NCBI RefSeq assembly: GCF_014168535.1
Contig: NZ_CP060007.1
Span: forward strand, 1,426,001 to 1,490,000
DNA from: Lacibacter sediminis
Lineage (GTDB): Bacteria; Bacteroidota; Bacteroidia; Chitinophagales; Chitinophagaceae
Direction: 5' to 3'
Length of the DNA: 64,000 bases
How positions within the stretch are numbered: position 1 is the stretch's first letter; each line of letters begins with the position of its first letter. Both the position numbers and the translations under genes were made by a program. Shown one piece after another: positions 35,387 to 44,752 of this stretch. The notes under the pieces were generated by a model. That model made no database searches, was not told the origin of the DNA, and saw nothing but the letters and a program-made list of their open reading frames with translations.

Positions 35387-38300
35387 ATGAAACGCTTTTT
35401 ACTCTCCGTTACCATATTGTTCTGTGCCATCACAGGAGTAACCGCTCAATCATACATGAATGAGTGGATCGATTTTAATAAAACCTATTACAAATTTAAA
35501 GTAGGTGCAACCGGCGTTTACCGCATTTCGCAGGCGCAATTGAGTACAATGGGTATTGCCAATGCTGATGCTTCGCACTTTCAATTGTGGCGAAATGGTC
35601 AGCAAGTTCCTGTTTATACGTCTGTTGCAAACGGCACATTACCTTCAAATGGTTTTATTGAATTTTGGGGACAAGTGAATGATGGTAAATGGGAGAAGCG
35701 CATGTATCTCGATCCTGGTTATCAGATCAACGATAACTGGAGTTTATTTACAGACACATCTTCTTATTTCCTTACAGTAAATCCGACTGCTGCACAGAAC
35801 AAGCGCTTTGTAGAAACAACAAATGATCTTTCATCTGGTTTGCCGGCTGAGCCTTACTTCACGCACAAAGCATCACTTTATTATCGTAATGTGATTAACC
35901 AAGGTTTTGCTGCCGTAGTTGGCAGTTATGTTTATTCTTCCTCTTTTGATAGAGGTGAAGGGTTTACAAGTGGAGAATTCAGAGCTGCTAATCCCTTGAT
36001 TTCTTCTCAAACAAATTTGTATGTTGCTCCTTCTGGTCCCAATGCAAAACTGAAATTTTCAGCAGTTGGCCGGGCGTTGAACGTACGCACAGTTCAGGCT
36101 TATATAAATGGAACATTGGTAGCTGATCGTGAAATGAATTATTTTAATTCAATTATTGACGAAAATGCGAACAATATTCCTCTTTCACTAATCTCTGGCA
36201 ATACAGCAAGTGTTGAGTTTCGTGTAAATGTTTTAGATCCTGCAGCGTTGGCGACAGATAGAATTGTGGTTGGCATGTATGAACTAAGTTATCCAAGACA
36301 ATTCAATTTTGGAGGTCAGGCAAATTTCGAGTTTGAGTTACCGGCAAGTGCAACCGGTAATAACCTGGTTATTGATAATTTTAATTTTGGTGGCTCTGTT
36401 GCTCCTGTTTTGTATGATGTAACAAATGGCCATCGTATAACGGCAAGTATTGTTTCGCCAACACAAGTAAGAGTAGTGCTGCCTGCGTCTGCTGCAGATC
36501 GTAAACTTATTCTTGTAAGCCAGGATGGTGGAAATATTCGTTCAGTGTCCAATTTCACTGCACGCAACTTCACCAACTATGCATTAGCTGCTAACCAGGG
36601 TAACTATATCATCATTTCTAATCCTCGTTTATATGCAGATGCAAGTGGTATCAATCAGGTAGAGCAATATCGTTTATACCGTAGCAGCACATCGGGTGGA
36701 GGTTACAATGCAAAAATCTATGATGTTCAGGATATTCTTGATCAGTTTGGTTATGGTGTTAAAAATAACGGGTATGCGCTCAAAAATTTCCTTCGCTTTG
36801 CGTATGCAGGGTTTGCTGAGAGGCCATCATATTGTTTCATTATTGGTAAGGGTGTTGTATATACGAATTATCGCACATCTGAATCGACCCCAACTATCGA
36901 CCAACTGAATTTGGTTCCAACCTTTGGTAACCCGGCTTCAGATATGTCCCTTACTTCCGCAGAAGGAAGCATTGTGCCCAAAATTCCCGTAGGACGTTTA
37001 ACTGTTATAAATGGCAATGAAGTAAAGGCATATCTCGACAAAGTAAAGACATATGAAGGTTCTTACAACACCAGTTCATGCGTTATTAATGATGAATTAT
37101 GGAAAAAAAATGTAATTCATGTGTCTGGTGCTAATGATTACCTGGGCGAGCAAATTCGTTTTTATCTCAATCAATATGGCAACGTGTTAAAAGACACCTC
37201 TTTTGGTGCAAGCGTTTATTCTTTACAAAAAACCGGCGTGGCGGCGATTCAAACAATAGCCAGCGCAAATATTACCAGACTGTTTGAAGAAGGCTTTTCT
37301 CTTCTTACCTATTTTGGGCATTCTTCTCCATCTACACTTGAGTACAATTTATCTGATCCTACAAGCTATCCCTCCATTGGTAAGTATCCTATTTTGTTGG
37401 TAAATGGATGCCAGGCAGGTAATATGTTTTTATCGGATGCTTCAAGGCTTACAGGTAACTTAATCATTACTGAAAAATGGGTGTTAACGCCTAACAGAGG
37501 CTCGGTTGCATTTATTGCATCAACGCACTTAGGTATTGTGAACTATCTGCATATCTACACAGAGGAGTTTTATAACCAGTTAGCGAAAACAGATGGATAT
37601 GGAGAGTCAATCGGCAGAATAATGGCAAACGTGAACGATACATTGTCACGCATTTATTCTTTTAATGACTTTTATGTGCGTATGCATATGGAGGAAATTA
37701 CTTTACATGGCGATCCGGCAATTCGTTTTTTCAGTCATCAAAAAGCCGATTATGCCACTGAGGCTTCAATGGTAAAAATGGCACCTGAATTTATTTCAAT
37801 TGCAGATACATCTTTCAATGCCAATATTAAGATTGTAAATATTGGCAAAGCAACGGAAGATTCAGTGCGTATCAGAGTCACAAGGATTTTTCCCGATGGT
37901 ACAACCGCAATTCCATTCGATAAAAAAATCAAGCGGGTGCCCTATGCTGATTCTATACTTCTGAAACTACCCATAGATCCTGTGAGGGATAAAGGAGCTA
38001 ACAAATTGAAAGTTGAAATTGATCCGGATAACCAGATAGACGAATCTTGTGAAACTAATAATACAGTTACAAAGGAATTTTTCATCTTTGAAGATGAGGT
38101 GAGGCCGGTTTACCCTTATAACTATTCAATCATAAACAAGCAAAACATCACCTATTATGCATCAACCGCTAACCCACTTGGTACTTCCAGGAAATATTAT
38201 TTTGAAATAGACAGTACACAAAAGTTTAATTCAGGATTACGGAAAGCCGATTCAGTTACATCCGTTGGTGGTTCAATATCATTTAAGCCAACAGGTATCA

Positions 38301-40462
38301 ATTTTACTGACAGTACGGTTTACTACTGGCGTGTTGGAATGAAGCCCGATGCAAATTCAGGTATTCTTTGGAACGATTTCAGTTTCGTTTACATATCTGG
38401 TTCTGAAACCGGATTTAATCAATCGCATTATTTCCAGCATAAGCAAAACAACTATAAATACATGGTGCTTGATTCATCAAGTCGTTTAATGAACTTCGAT
38501 TCAACAATAAGGCGAATACAGGTACGAACAGGTATTTTCCCATACTTTGATGCCGGAGGTCTTGATGTTGCAGTAGATTTTACAAATATTGAGCGCTACG
38601 GTTGCCGTTACGGATCGTTCCAGTTTTATGTATTTGATGGCAAAACGCTTGAGCCGTTAAAAAATACATTTGGCGGCCAGCCAGGTTTATATAATAGCTT
38701 AACAACCTGCGGTGAGGCCCCACGTATTTTCTTTGAGTATTCTTACACACAACAGGCATCAAGAATTCATGCAATGAATTTCCTGAATAATGTTGTGAAA
38801 GACGGAGACTATGTAGTTATTACAAACCTCGGTGCTGCCACAGGGGCACTCGTTGATACTGCTGTACTTAAAGCCGACCAGGCAATACTAGGTAGCGGGA
38901 ATTCCCTTTACCATACGTTGAAAAATTTGGGCTTTACCCAAATTGACAATTTTACGAGTCATTTGCCAATGATCTTCAGTTACAGAAAAAACACACCTTC
39001 TTTTATACCACAACAGAAATTTGGATTAACGAACGAACAAGTTGTTGATATAGTTGAAGCACCCGGTTATTATACAAATGGTGCAATTGAATCTCCTTGG
39101 TTTGGCCCTGCTAAAACATGGAAGGATTTAAAGTGGAGTGGCTATCCACTCGAAGCAACACCCGGAGATACTACAAGCCTTGATATAATAGGCCGCACAA
39201 GCACCGGTATAGAAGTGCTGATGGCCACCATCACTGAAGCAAGGGATACCAGTCTTTCTTTTGTTAACCCGGCTGCGTTTCCATATTTGAAGCTGCGTTT
39301 AAATAACAGGGATATTAATAAAGTAACGCCTTATCAATTAAGCAAGTGGAAGTTGTATGCCGATTATGTTCCAGAGGGAGCTATTGCACCAAACATCAAG
39401 TTTAATTTAAAAGATACGTTTGAGTTGGGAGAAAGAGTTGATTTTGCAATTGCATTCAGAAATGTTAGCGAAACCGCATTTGACAGTCTTAAACTGAAAC
39501 TTGTAATTACCAAGCAAAATAATGTACCGGTTGTTATTGATCTTCCAAGGAAAAAACCGCTGATAGCCGGGGACTCAATTATTGTATCTTACCAGTTCGA
39601 CAGCAAAGATTATCCGGGCAATAACACACTTTACCTGATGGTAAATCCGGACGAAGACCAGGCTGAACAATTCCTGTTCAACAATTTTATCTACAAGAAT
39701 TTTTATGTTAAACCTGATAATTACAAACCATGGCTTGATGTAACGTTTGATGGAACACATATTCTCAACAGAGATATTGTTTCGGCTAAGCCGCACATTT
39801 TCGTACAGCTAAAAGACGATAGTCGTTTCCTTGCTCTTGACGATACCACCGGTATGAAAATTAAAATTCAGTATCCGAAGGTGAATGGTGTTCCCGGGCC
39901 TTTGGTTGAATACAAACCACAATCTGACAGCGTGAAATTTACGCCGGCTAATCTTGCCACAGGTAATAACGCATCAACAATTGACCTGTATCCGAAGTTT
40001 TTACAGGATGGCGAATATGAGTTAATTGTAACCGGTAACGACAGGAGCGGTAATAATGCAGGTGAATTAGAATACAAAGTGACCTTCCAGGTAATCAACA
40101 AGCCGATGATTTCGAACCTGCTTAATTATCCAAACCCGTTCACTACTTCAACTGCTTTTGTTTTTTATATAACAGGGTATGAAGTGCCGCAGAATATGCG
40201 TATTCAAATCATGACGATAACCGGTAAAGTAGTAAGGGAAATAACAAAAGCAGAACTTGGCCCGTTAAGAGTGGGACGAAACATCACCGAATTTAAATGG
40301 GATGGTACAGATCAATTCGGAAATAAACTGGCAAATGGTATTTATCTCTATCGTGTTATCACAAATCACAACGGAAAAGCATTAGACAAGTATAAAGCTC
40401 AAGGCGATAATACCGACGAATACTTTAATAAAGGATATGGTAAAATGTACCTGATGCGATAG
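35387..40462 (+). CDS. porU: Type IX secretion system signal peptidase PorU
   Basis: A 1691-residue gingipain-like (C25) peptidase that removes the C-terminal sorting domain from T9SS cargo and couples it to a surface anchor. A signal peptide (1-20, ending VTAQ) is followed by an N-terminal beta region (to about 430), the C25 domain with the catalytic dyad H645 in YFGHSSP and C675 in NGCQAGN, several Ig-like/CARDB-like repeats (about 810-1550), and a C-terminal Por-tail-like domain (YPNPFTTSTAF, LANGIYLYRV). It is long compared with P. gingivalis PorU (about 1160) but usual for Bacteroidota with CARDB inserts. It follows porV directly and ends at a strong terminator. Confidence 0.93.
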   Translation: MKRFLLSVTILFCAITGVTAQSYMNEWIDFNKTYYKFKVGATGVYRISQAQLSTMGIANADASHFQLWRNGQQVPVYTSVANGTLPSNGFIEFWGQVNDGKWEKRMYLDPGYQINDNWSLFTDTSSYFLTVNPTAAQNKRFVETTNDLSSGLPAEPYFTHKASLYYRNVINQGFAAVVGSYVYSSSFDRGEGFTSGEFRAANPLISSQTNLYVAPSGPNAKLKFSAVGRALNVRTVQAYINGTLVADREMNYFNSIIDENANNIPLSLISGNTASVEFRVNVLDPAALATDRIVVGMYELSYPRQFNFGGQANFEFELPASATGNNLVIDNFNFGGSVAPVLYDVTNGHRITASIVSPTQVRVVLPASAADRKLILVSQDGGNIRSVSNFTARNFTNYALAANQGNYIIISNPRLYADASGINQVEQYRLYRSSTSGGGYNAKIYDVQDILDQFGYGVKNNGYALKNFLRFAYAGFAERPSYCFIIGKGVVYTNYRTSESTPTIDQLNLVPTFGNPASDMSLTSAEGSIVPKIPVGRLTVINGNEVKAYLDKVKTYEGSYNTSSCVINDELWKKNVIHVSGANDYLGEQIRFYLNQYGNVLKDTSFGASVYSLQKTGVAAIQTIASANITRLFEEGFSLLTYFGHSSPSTLEYNLSDPTSYPSIGKYPILLVNGCQAGNMFLSDASRLTGNLIITEKWVLTPNRGSVAFIASTHLGIVNYLHIYTEEFYNQLAKTDGYGESIGRIMANVNDTLSRIYSFNDFYVRMHMEEITLHGDPAIRFFSHQKADYATEASMVKMAPEFISIADTSFNANIKIVNIGKATEDSVRIRVTRIFPDGTTAIPFDKKIKRVPYADSILLKLPIDPVRDKGANKLKVEIDPDNQIDESCETNNTVTKEFFIFEDEVRPVYPYNYSIINKQNITYYASTANPLGTSRKYYFEIDSTQKFNSGLRKADSVTSVGGSISFKPTGINFTDSTVYYWRVGMKPDANSGILWNDFSFVYISGSETGFNQSHYFQHKQNNYKYMVLDSSSRLMNFDSTIRRIQVRTGIFPYFDAGGLDVAVDFTNIERYGCRYGSFQFYVFDGKTLEPLKNTFGGQPGLYNSLTTCGEAPRIFFEYSYTQQASRIHAMNFLNNVVKDGDYVVITNLGAATGALVDTAVLKADQAILGSGNSLYHTLKNLGFTQIDNFTSHLPMIFSYRKNTPSFIPQQKFGLTNEQVVDIVEAPGYYTNGAIESPWFGPAKTWKDLKWSGYPLEATPGDTTSLDIIGRTSTGIEVLMATITEARDTSLSFVNPAAFPYLKLRLNNRDINKVTPYQLSKWKLYADYVPEGAIAPNIKFNLKDTFELGERVDFAIAFRNVSETAFDSLKLKLVITKQNNVPVVIDLPRKKPLIAGDSIIVSYQFDSKDYPGNNTLYLMVNPDEDQAEQFLFNNFIYKNFYVKPDNYKPWLDVTFDGTHILNRDIVSAKPHIFVQLKDDSRFLALDDTTGMKIKIQYPKVNGVPGPLVEYKPQSDSVKFTPANLATGNNASTIDLYPKFLQDGEYELIVTGNDRSGNNAGELEYKVTFQVINKPMISNLLNYPNPFTTSTAFVFYITGYEVPQNMRIQIMTITGKVVREITKAELGPLRVGRNITEFKWDGTDQFGNKLANGIYLYRVITNHNGKALDKYKAQGDNTDEYFNKGYGKMYLMR

Positions 40463-40480
40463 TTAAATTTTAAATTAAGA

Positions 40481-40517
40481 AACACCCGGCAATGTATATT
40501 GCCGGGTGTTTTATATT
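40481..40517 (+). terminator. Terminator of porV-porU
   Basis: A thirteen-base perfect stem (AACACCCGGCAAT / ATTGCCGGGTGTT) with a GTAT loop and a T-rich tail that runs straight into the next promoter box. Confidence 0.92.
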
Positions 40518-40519
40518 TG
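40512..40519 (+). promoter_or_regulatory. -7 box directly upstream of a start codon, probably leaderless
   Basis: TATATTTG matches TAnnTTTG, begins in the tail of the porU terminator and ends three bases before ATG 40523 (one GTG codon lies between). No -33 TTG at the normal distance is seen. Confidence 0.5.
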
Positions 40520-40522
40520 GTG

Positions 40523-41989
40523 ATGAAGCTGGCGAAATTAATGGAACATACGTATGGCTGGGTTTTATTGTCGCTGTATTTTATTTTACATGGATGGCAG
40601 TATTACAGCAGGTTATTGAGTTTTTCAGAGGTATTCGCAGCCTTTCTGATAATTTTACTTAGCGCTTGCGCTGTTTGGTTTCTTTCTCTCATACTATCGA
40701 AATTGCCTGAAAAACGATCTCTCCTTACTACGTTCACTTGTTTGCTTTTATTTTTTACAAACCCTTTAATAACTACTTTCTCAGCCAGACGTTTCCTGCC
40801 GGGCGTTAATGAACAAATCGTGTTTATTGTTTTTGCTGTTCTTCTTTTATGGTTCCTATTGAGGTTTGTAAAAGACAGTATTCGCCCTTTAAATAAGCTT
40901 GTAAATATTTTTCTGTCAATGCTCGTGGCAGTTGCATTTTTTCAGGTACTTTACAACTTATTTTCAGACAAGAAAGTAAATGATTCTTCCGCAAAAAAAT
41001 TTTACGAACATATAGAGTTAAAAGATCGAAGATCAGTTTACCTGATTATATTGGATGAGTATGCGGGAAAAGAAACCCTGGCTTCAGATTTTGGATATGA
41101 TAACAATCGGTTTATTCAGTTTCTAAAAAACCGAAAATTCCATGTAGCAGACTCTGCCATCAGTAACTATAGCTACACGTTGCTTTCGGTGCCTTCATTG
41201 TTAAGTGGCAGTTATATTGGTGCAAAAACAGGTATATCTCTTTCCGGTGTTGCACAAAATAAGGAAGCAATGCTGATGCTGTATGAAAATAACATTGTTC
41301 ATTATTTTTCTAAAGCAGGGTATAACATAAAAAACTATTCCCCTTTTGCAATAAACATAGCGTCCAATTATTATCATCATCAATTTTTGCCAACCGGTAA
41401 ATTTCTGCTTTTATACCCATCGTTAATTGATGACCTGGCAGGGAAATTACCAGAATTTTTTGTTTCAAAATTTGCAGGAAAAAAACGCTTAACTTCTTTT
41501 TATGCAAAGAAGGCTGATGAATTTAAGCCAATGCTGGTAAATGTGTTGAAAGACACTGAAAACAATACAGCGCCTATGTTTACTTATTTGCATATTATGT
41601 TGCCGCATTTTCCTTATATGCGGGATAGTGTTGGTGGGATTAATATAAATTTCTTATTCAAAAAAGCTGCAACAGAAACAGATAAAAAGAATGCCTACCT
41701 GCAACAGTTGGCTTATACAAACAGTGTAATAACAGAGTTCATAGATTTGCTTTTAGTAAAAACAAAAGGTGAAGCTGTAATCGTACTCATGAGTGATCAT
41801 GGGTATAAATCGGGTGGTGTGCGGCGTGTGGAAAACCGTTTCAATACAATCAACGCAGTTTATTATCCCGGAACGCCTGATCTTAAACGATACAACGGTA
41901 TGTCAAACGTAAATCAATTCCGAAGTATTCTATCACACATGTCCGGTACAGACCTGCCTTGGGAGGTTGATTCCTTAAGTTTGAAATAA
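40523..41989 (+). CDS. Membrane-anchored sulfatase/alkaline-phosphatase-fold protein A
   Basis: A 488-residue protein: four membrane helices in the first 155 residues, then a periplasmic domain of the alkaline phosphatase superfamily (Pfam Sulfatase). Metal and active-site candidates are D-E in LIILDEYAG, the Ser in AISNYSY, the His in IMLPHFPY and Asp-His in LMSDHGYKS. The order resembles phosphoglycerol, phosphoethanolamine and lipoteichoic acid synthase-type transferases, but the normal Thr or formylglycine Cys nucleophile is not apparent. The start at 40523 is used because the TTG at 40499 lies inside the terminator hairpin. A paralogue follows after 10 bases. Confidence 0.75.
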   Translation: MKLAKLMEHTYGWVLLSLYFILHGWQYYSRLLSFSEVFAAFLIILLSACAVWFLSLILSKLPEKRSLLTTFTCLLLFFTNPLITTFSARRFLPGVNEQIVFIVFAVLLLWFLLRFVKDSIRPLNKLVNIFLSMLVAVAFFQVLYNLFSDKKVNDSSAKKFYEHIELKDRRSVYLIILDEYAGKETLASDFGYDNNRFIQFLKNRKFHVADSAISNYSYTLLSVPSLLSGSYIGAKTGISLSGVAQNKEAMLMLYENNIVHYFSKAGYNIKNYSPFAINIASNYYHHQFLPTGKFLLLYPSLIDDLAGKLPEFFVSKFAGKKRLTSFYAKKADEFKPMLVNVLKDTENNTAPMFTYLHIMLPHFPYMRDSVGGININFLFKKAATETDKKNAYLQQLAYTNSVITEFIDLLLVKTKGEAVIVLMSDHGYKSGGVRRVENRFNTINAVYYPGTPDLKRYNGMSNVNQFRSILSHMSGTDLPWEVDSLSLK

Positions 41990-41999
41990 TGGCTGGAAC

Positions 42000-43631
42000 A
42001 TGTTGAGATTATTAGAAGCTTTATTAAACTTTGATGGAATATTTTCAACTATAGAACGACGTAAACAAAAAACGGCAACTGCATTATATAAACAACAAAC
42101 GTACATGTCTCGTGCTGCTACATTACTAATCGGCTATTTTTCAAAAGGGATAAGATATTCAGTATTTATAACCTTGCCGCTGTTTTTTATTCTGGATGCG
42201 CTTAATCAATTTCCGGGATGGATACCTTCCCGGTCGGCTTTTGAAGTGTTTCTTTTAATTTTTGCAGCCTTACTGCTGGTCTACAAACTCGTGAGGTTTG
42301 TTTTTTCTCCCGAAAAATCACAAATTGTTTTAGTATGGGTGGTTGTTATTTACCTTTTTTTCAAAACAATAAAAGATTGGCTGGTAGTGAAAGCAGCCAT
42401 GAAGTTATTTACTTCTTACAGTATGTATCTTACTTTATTGTTTGTGCTCACAGTTCTGCTTTTGGTTGGCTTGCGGAAAATGAAAACGGCGGCGGCATCC
42501 AAACTCACAGGTTATTTAAGCTTTGTTTTTTTGGTTGTTTGTTTATTTGAACTTTCTCAATTACTGTTCACCATTACAAATAAGCGTGCAACTCCTTTTA
42601 AAACTGCAGAAATAAAATTCACTGATCTTGCCGATACAACATACCCCGATGTGTATGTATTGCAACTTGATGAGTATGCAGGATTGCATACATTAGGTAA
42701 AATATTTAGAGCCAGTAACCAAAAGTTTGTTGATGATCTTGCAGCAAGGAGATTTCATGTGGTTAAAAGCCCTAACAGTAATTATAATGGCACAGCATTT
42801 TCTGTTCTTTCTTTATTAAACATGGGTTACATTGAAGGATTGAACAGAGATGAAATTGCATCGGCTGTTGCGTACAATAAAAGCGTAGCTGCAATAAATA
42901 AAAATCTCCTGATGCCTTTTTTTCGTGAAAATGGTTATAGGATTTCAAATCATAGCTTTTTTGATATTGACAAAACAGAGTCGCTCGATTATCTTTTTTT
43001 GCCAATTAAAAAGCGTTTAATGCTCGACAAAACTTTTGGGAGTGTGCTAACCAATGATCTGTTGTGTTCCATTAATTCTAACTCCTTTCATTTTTTAATT
43101 AATGACTTCCCTGCGAAAATTGATAACTATAACCAGGAGGTAATAAAGCGGTCGCATGAAACTATTCAAACAACGAAAGGCCGGGTATTTATGTTCGCTC
43201 ATTTAATGATGCCGCATGCGCCTTATCTGCGTGACAGCAGCGGTAATTTAAAAAATATCGGAGAAGCCTATCGGGAGTCGAATAAAGGATTAAACAGCGC
43301 ATCTTATCTCCAATACAGCAACTATAGCAATACTGTTGTCTTAGAAATGATTGATTTAATTAAAGCCCGTAGGCCCAACTCTGTTATTGTTTTGTTGAGC
43401 GATCATGGGCTTCGAAATATAAAAAATGCCAACAGTAAGTATCATGAGTTCAATAATTTCGTTGCCATTTATTCGCCACAGCAAACGCAATATCAGATTC
43501 CCGACTCTTTATGCACCGTAAACGTGTTCAGGTATATTTTAAACAGTCATTTTGGGCAGAATTTCCCTTTGCTTGAAAACAAAATGGTAAATGTTAATAT
43601 AACTAAAGCTGATGAAGCTGCACGTTACTAA
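42000..43631 (+). CDS. Membrane-anchored sulfatase/alkaline-phosphatase-fold protein B
   Basis: A 543-residue paralogue of the preceding protein, with a longer cytoplasmic N-terminus (about 45 residues; ATG 42105 is an alternative start) and five or six membrane helices before the periplasmic domain. Matching sites: LQLDEYAGLHTLG, SPNSNYNGTAFSVLSLL, MMPHAPYLRDSSG and LLSDHGLRN. Matching YLRDS/YMRDS and SDHG segments show common origin with protein A. Both could modify the same surface polymer with a phosphate-linked group (inference). Its stop codon overlaps the stop of the convergent GT-C-like gene by four bases. Confidence 0.75.
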   Translation: MLRLLEALLNFDGIFSTIERRKQKTATALYKQQTYMSRAATLLIGYFSKGIRYSVFITLPLFFILDALNQFPGWIPSRSAFEVFLLIFAALLLVYKLVRFVFSPEKSQIVLVWVVVIYLFFKTIKDWLVVKAAMKLFTSYSMYLTLLFVLTVLLLVGLRKMKTAAASKLTGYLSFVFLVVCLFELSQLLFTITNKRATPFKTAEIKFTDLADTTYPDVYVLQLDEYAGLHTLGKIFRASNQKFVDDLAARRFHVVKSPNSNYNGTAFSVLSLLNMGYIEGLNRDEIASAVAYNKSVAAINKNLLMPFFRENGYRISNHSFFDIDKTESLDYLFLPIKKRLMLDKTFGSVLTNDLLCSINSNSFHFLINDFPAKIDNYNQEVIKRSHETIQTTKGRVFMFAHLMMPHAPYLRDSSGNLKNIGEAYRESNKGLNSASYLQYSNYSNTVVLEMIDLIKARRPNSVIVLLSDHGLRNIKNANSKYHEFNNFVAIYSPQQTQYQIPDSLCTVNVFRYILNSHFGQNFPLLENKMVNVNITKADEAARY

Positions 43632-44752
43632 TTAGGTTTAAATTTTCTCCACAGGGCTGTAAGCACGGAGTTTAGTGCAATGGCAGTTAAGATAAATATA
43701 AAAGGGAAAATTGCCAAAGTAAACCTGTAATGCCATTCGTTGTAAGTTAGTGCCGTAAGGTTCGCCAATAAAAAAATCGACGAAAGAAAAAGTATAGATA
43801 TTGCTTTCTGTCTTCTGATCAAAACCAGACCCGCCAGCGCAAGAACGTAAAAGCAGTAATATAAAGTTAGCACGCCGTTGTTAATGCTAGAATAATATGA
43901 CCGTGTGAGTGTAAAAAAGGAAACAAACTTTTTTGCATAAAGACTTATGAAATACGGGACTCCATGCTGTTGAAATAAGAAAACATAGGCTTCGTTGAGT
44001 GTGCTTTTTTCATTACCGGTAAAGCCGGGAACATTATAGTCAGGTTTATCAACAATTATACTTCCTGCTGCAATAGGTTTAATATAGCCTTTGTTTTCAA
44101 CAGGCACATTAAAAAGAACTACAAACAGGATTAATAGCAAAATTAATGCTGTCAGTAATGCTTTTGAACCTTTCATTATTTTACTCTCATAAAGATAGTA
44201 GCAGAAAAAAGCAATGGTCAGGAAAATTCCTGGCGGACGGGTAAATAGCTGAACAGTCAAGAGAAATATCCAAAACAGCAACTGTGGATTGGTCTTGTTT
44301 TTCTTAAGTGTATAATAAAGGGTAATGCAAATAAGCGTTACAAAAAAGTTGTCGCTGAAAAGAGTGAGGGTCCAGTATTGTACAGGATAGCTGAATAAGA
44401 AAATTAAACCGCCGATAAATGACATCTTGTTGTTTGGTATAATAAGGTCGGTAGATTTATTTATGCATATTGCTGCAATAATATTTAAGAGCGCCTGTGC
44501 AATAACAACTGCAATTGTTCCACCAACTGCCATGAAAGGAGTGATAAAAACGATATAACTGCTGTAAAAAAAATGATGGTGAAAACTATATGCAATATCG
44601 CCGTTTACTAATTTCTGAGAAGCCAGAATATATTTTTCGGCTTCGTTGCCGGTAATAATACCCGAGTTTCGATAAATAAGGTAAAGAAAAAAGCCGTAAG
44701 CTATTCCAATGAAAATGTAAGCTATTCTTTTTGTTTGGGTATTGCTGCTCAT
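43628..44752 (-). CDS. Polytopic membrane protein, probable GT-C glycosyltransferase
   Basis: A 374-residue protein with about ten membrane helices. An acidic pair in the first periplasmic loop (SGIITGNEAEKYILAS) is where GT-C enzymes such as ArnT and PMT-like transferases carry their catalytic Asp/Glu. The segment NEWHYRFTLAIFPFIFIL near the end is also typical of that group. It probably transfers a sugar from a polyprenyl carrier. Its start overlaps the stop of the upstream YfhO-like gene by four bases (ATGA), so they are translationally coupled. Family level only; donor and acceptor unknown. Confidence 0.6.
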   Translation of the reverse strand: MSSNTQTKRIAYIFIGIAYGFFLYLIYRNSGIITGNEAEKYILASQKLVNGDIAYSFHHHFFYSSYIVFITPFMAVGGTIAVVIAQALLNIIAAICINKSTDLIIPNNKMSFIGGLIFLFSYPVQYWTLTLFSDNFFVTLICITLYYTLKKNKTNPQLLFWIFLLTVQLFTRPPGIFLTIAFFCYYLYESKIMKGSKALLTALILLLILFVVLFNVPVENKGYIKPIAAGSIIVDKPDYNVPGFTGNEKSTLNEAYVFLFQQHGVPYFISLYAKKFVSFFTLTRSYYSSINNGVLTLYYCFYVLALAGLVLIRRQKAISILFLSSIFLLANLTALTYNEWHYRFTLAIFPFIFILTAIALNSVLTALWRKFKPN

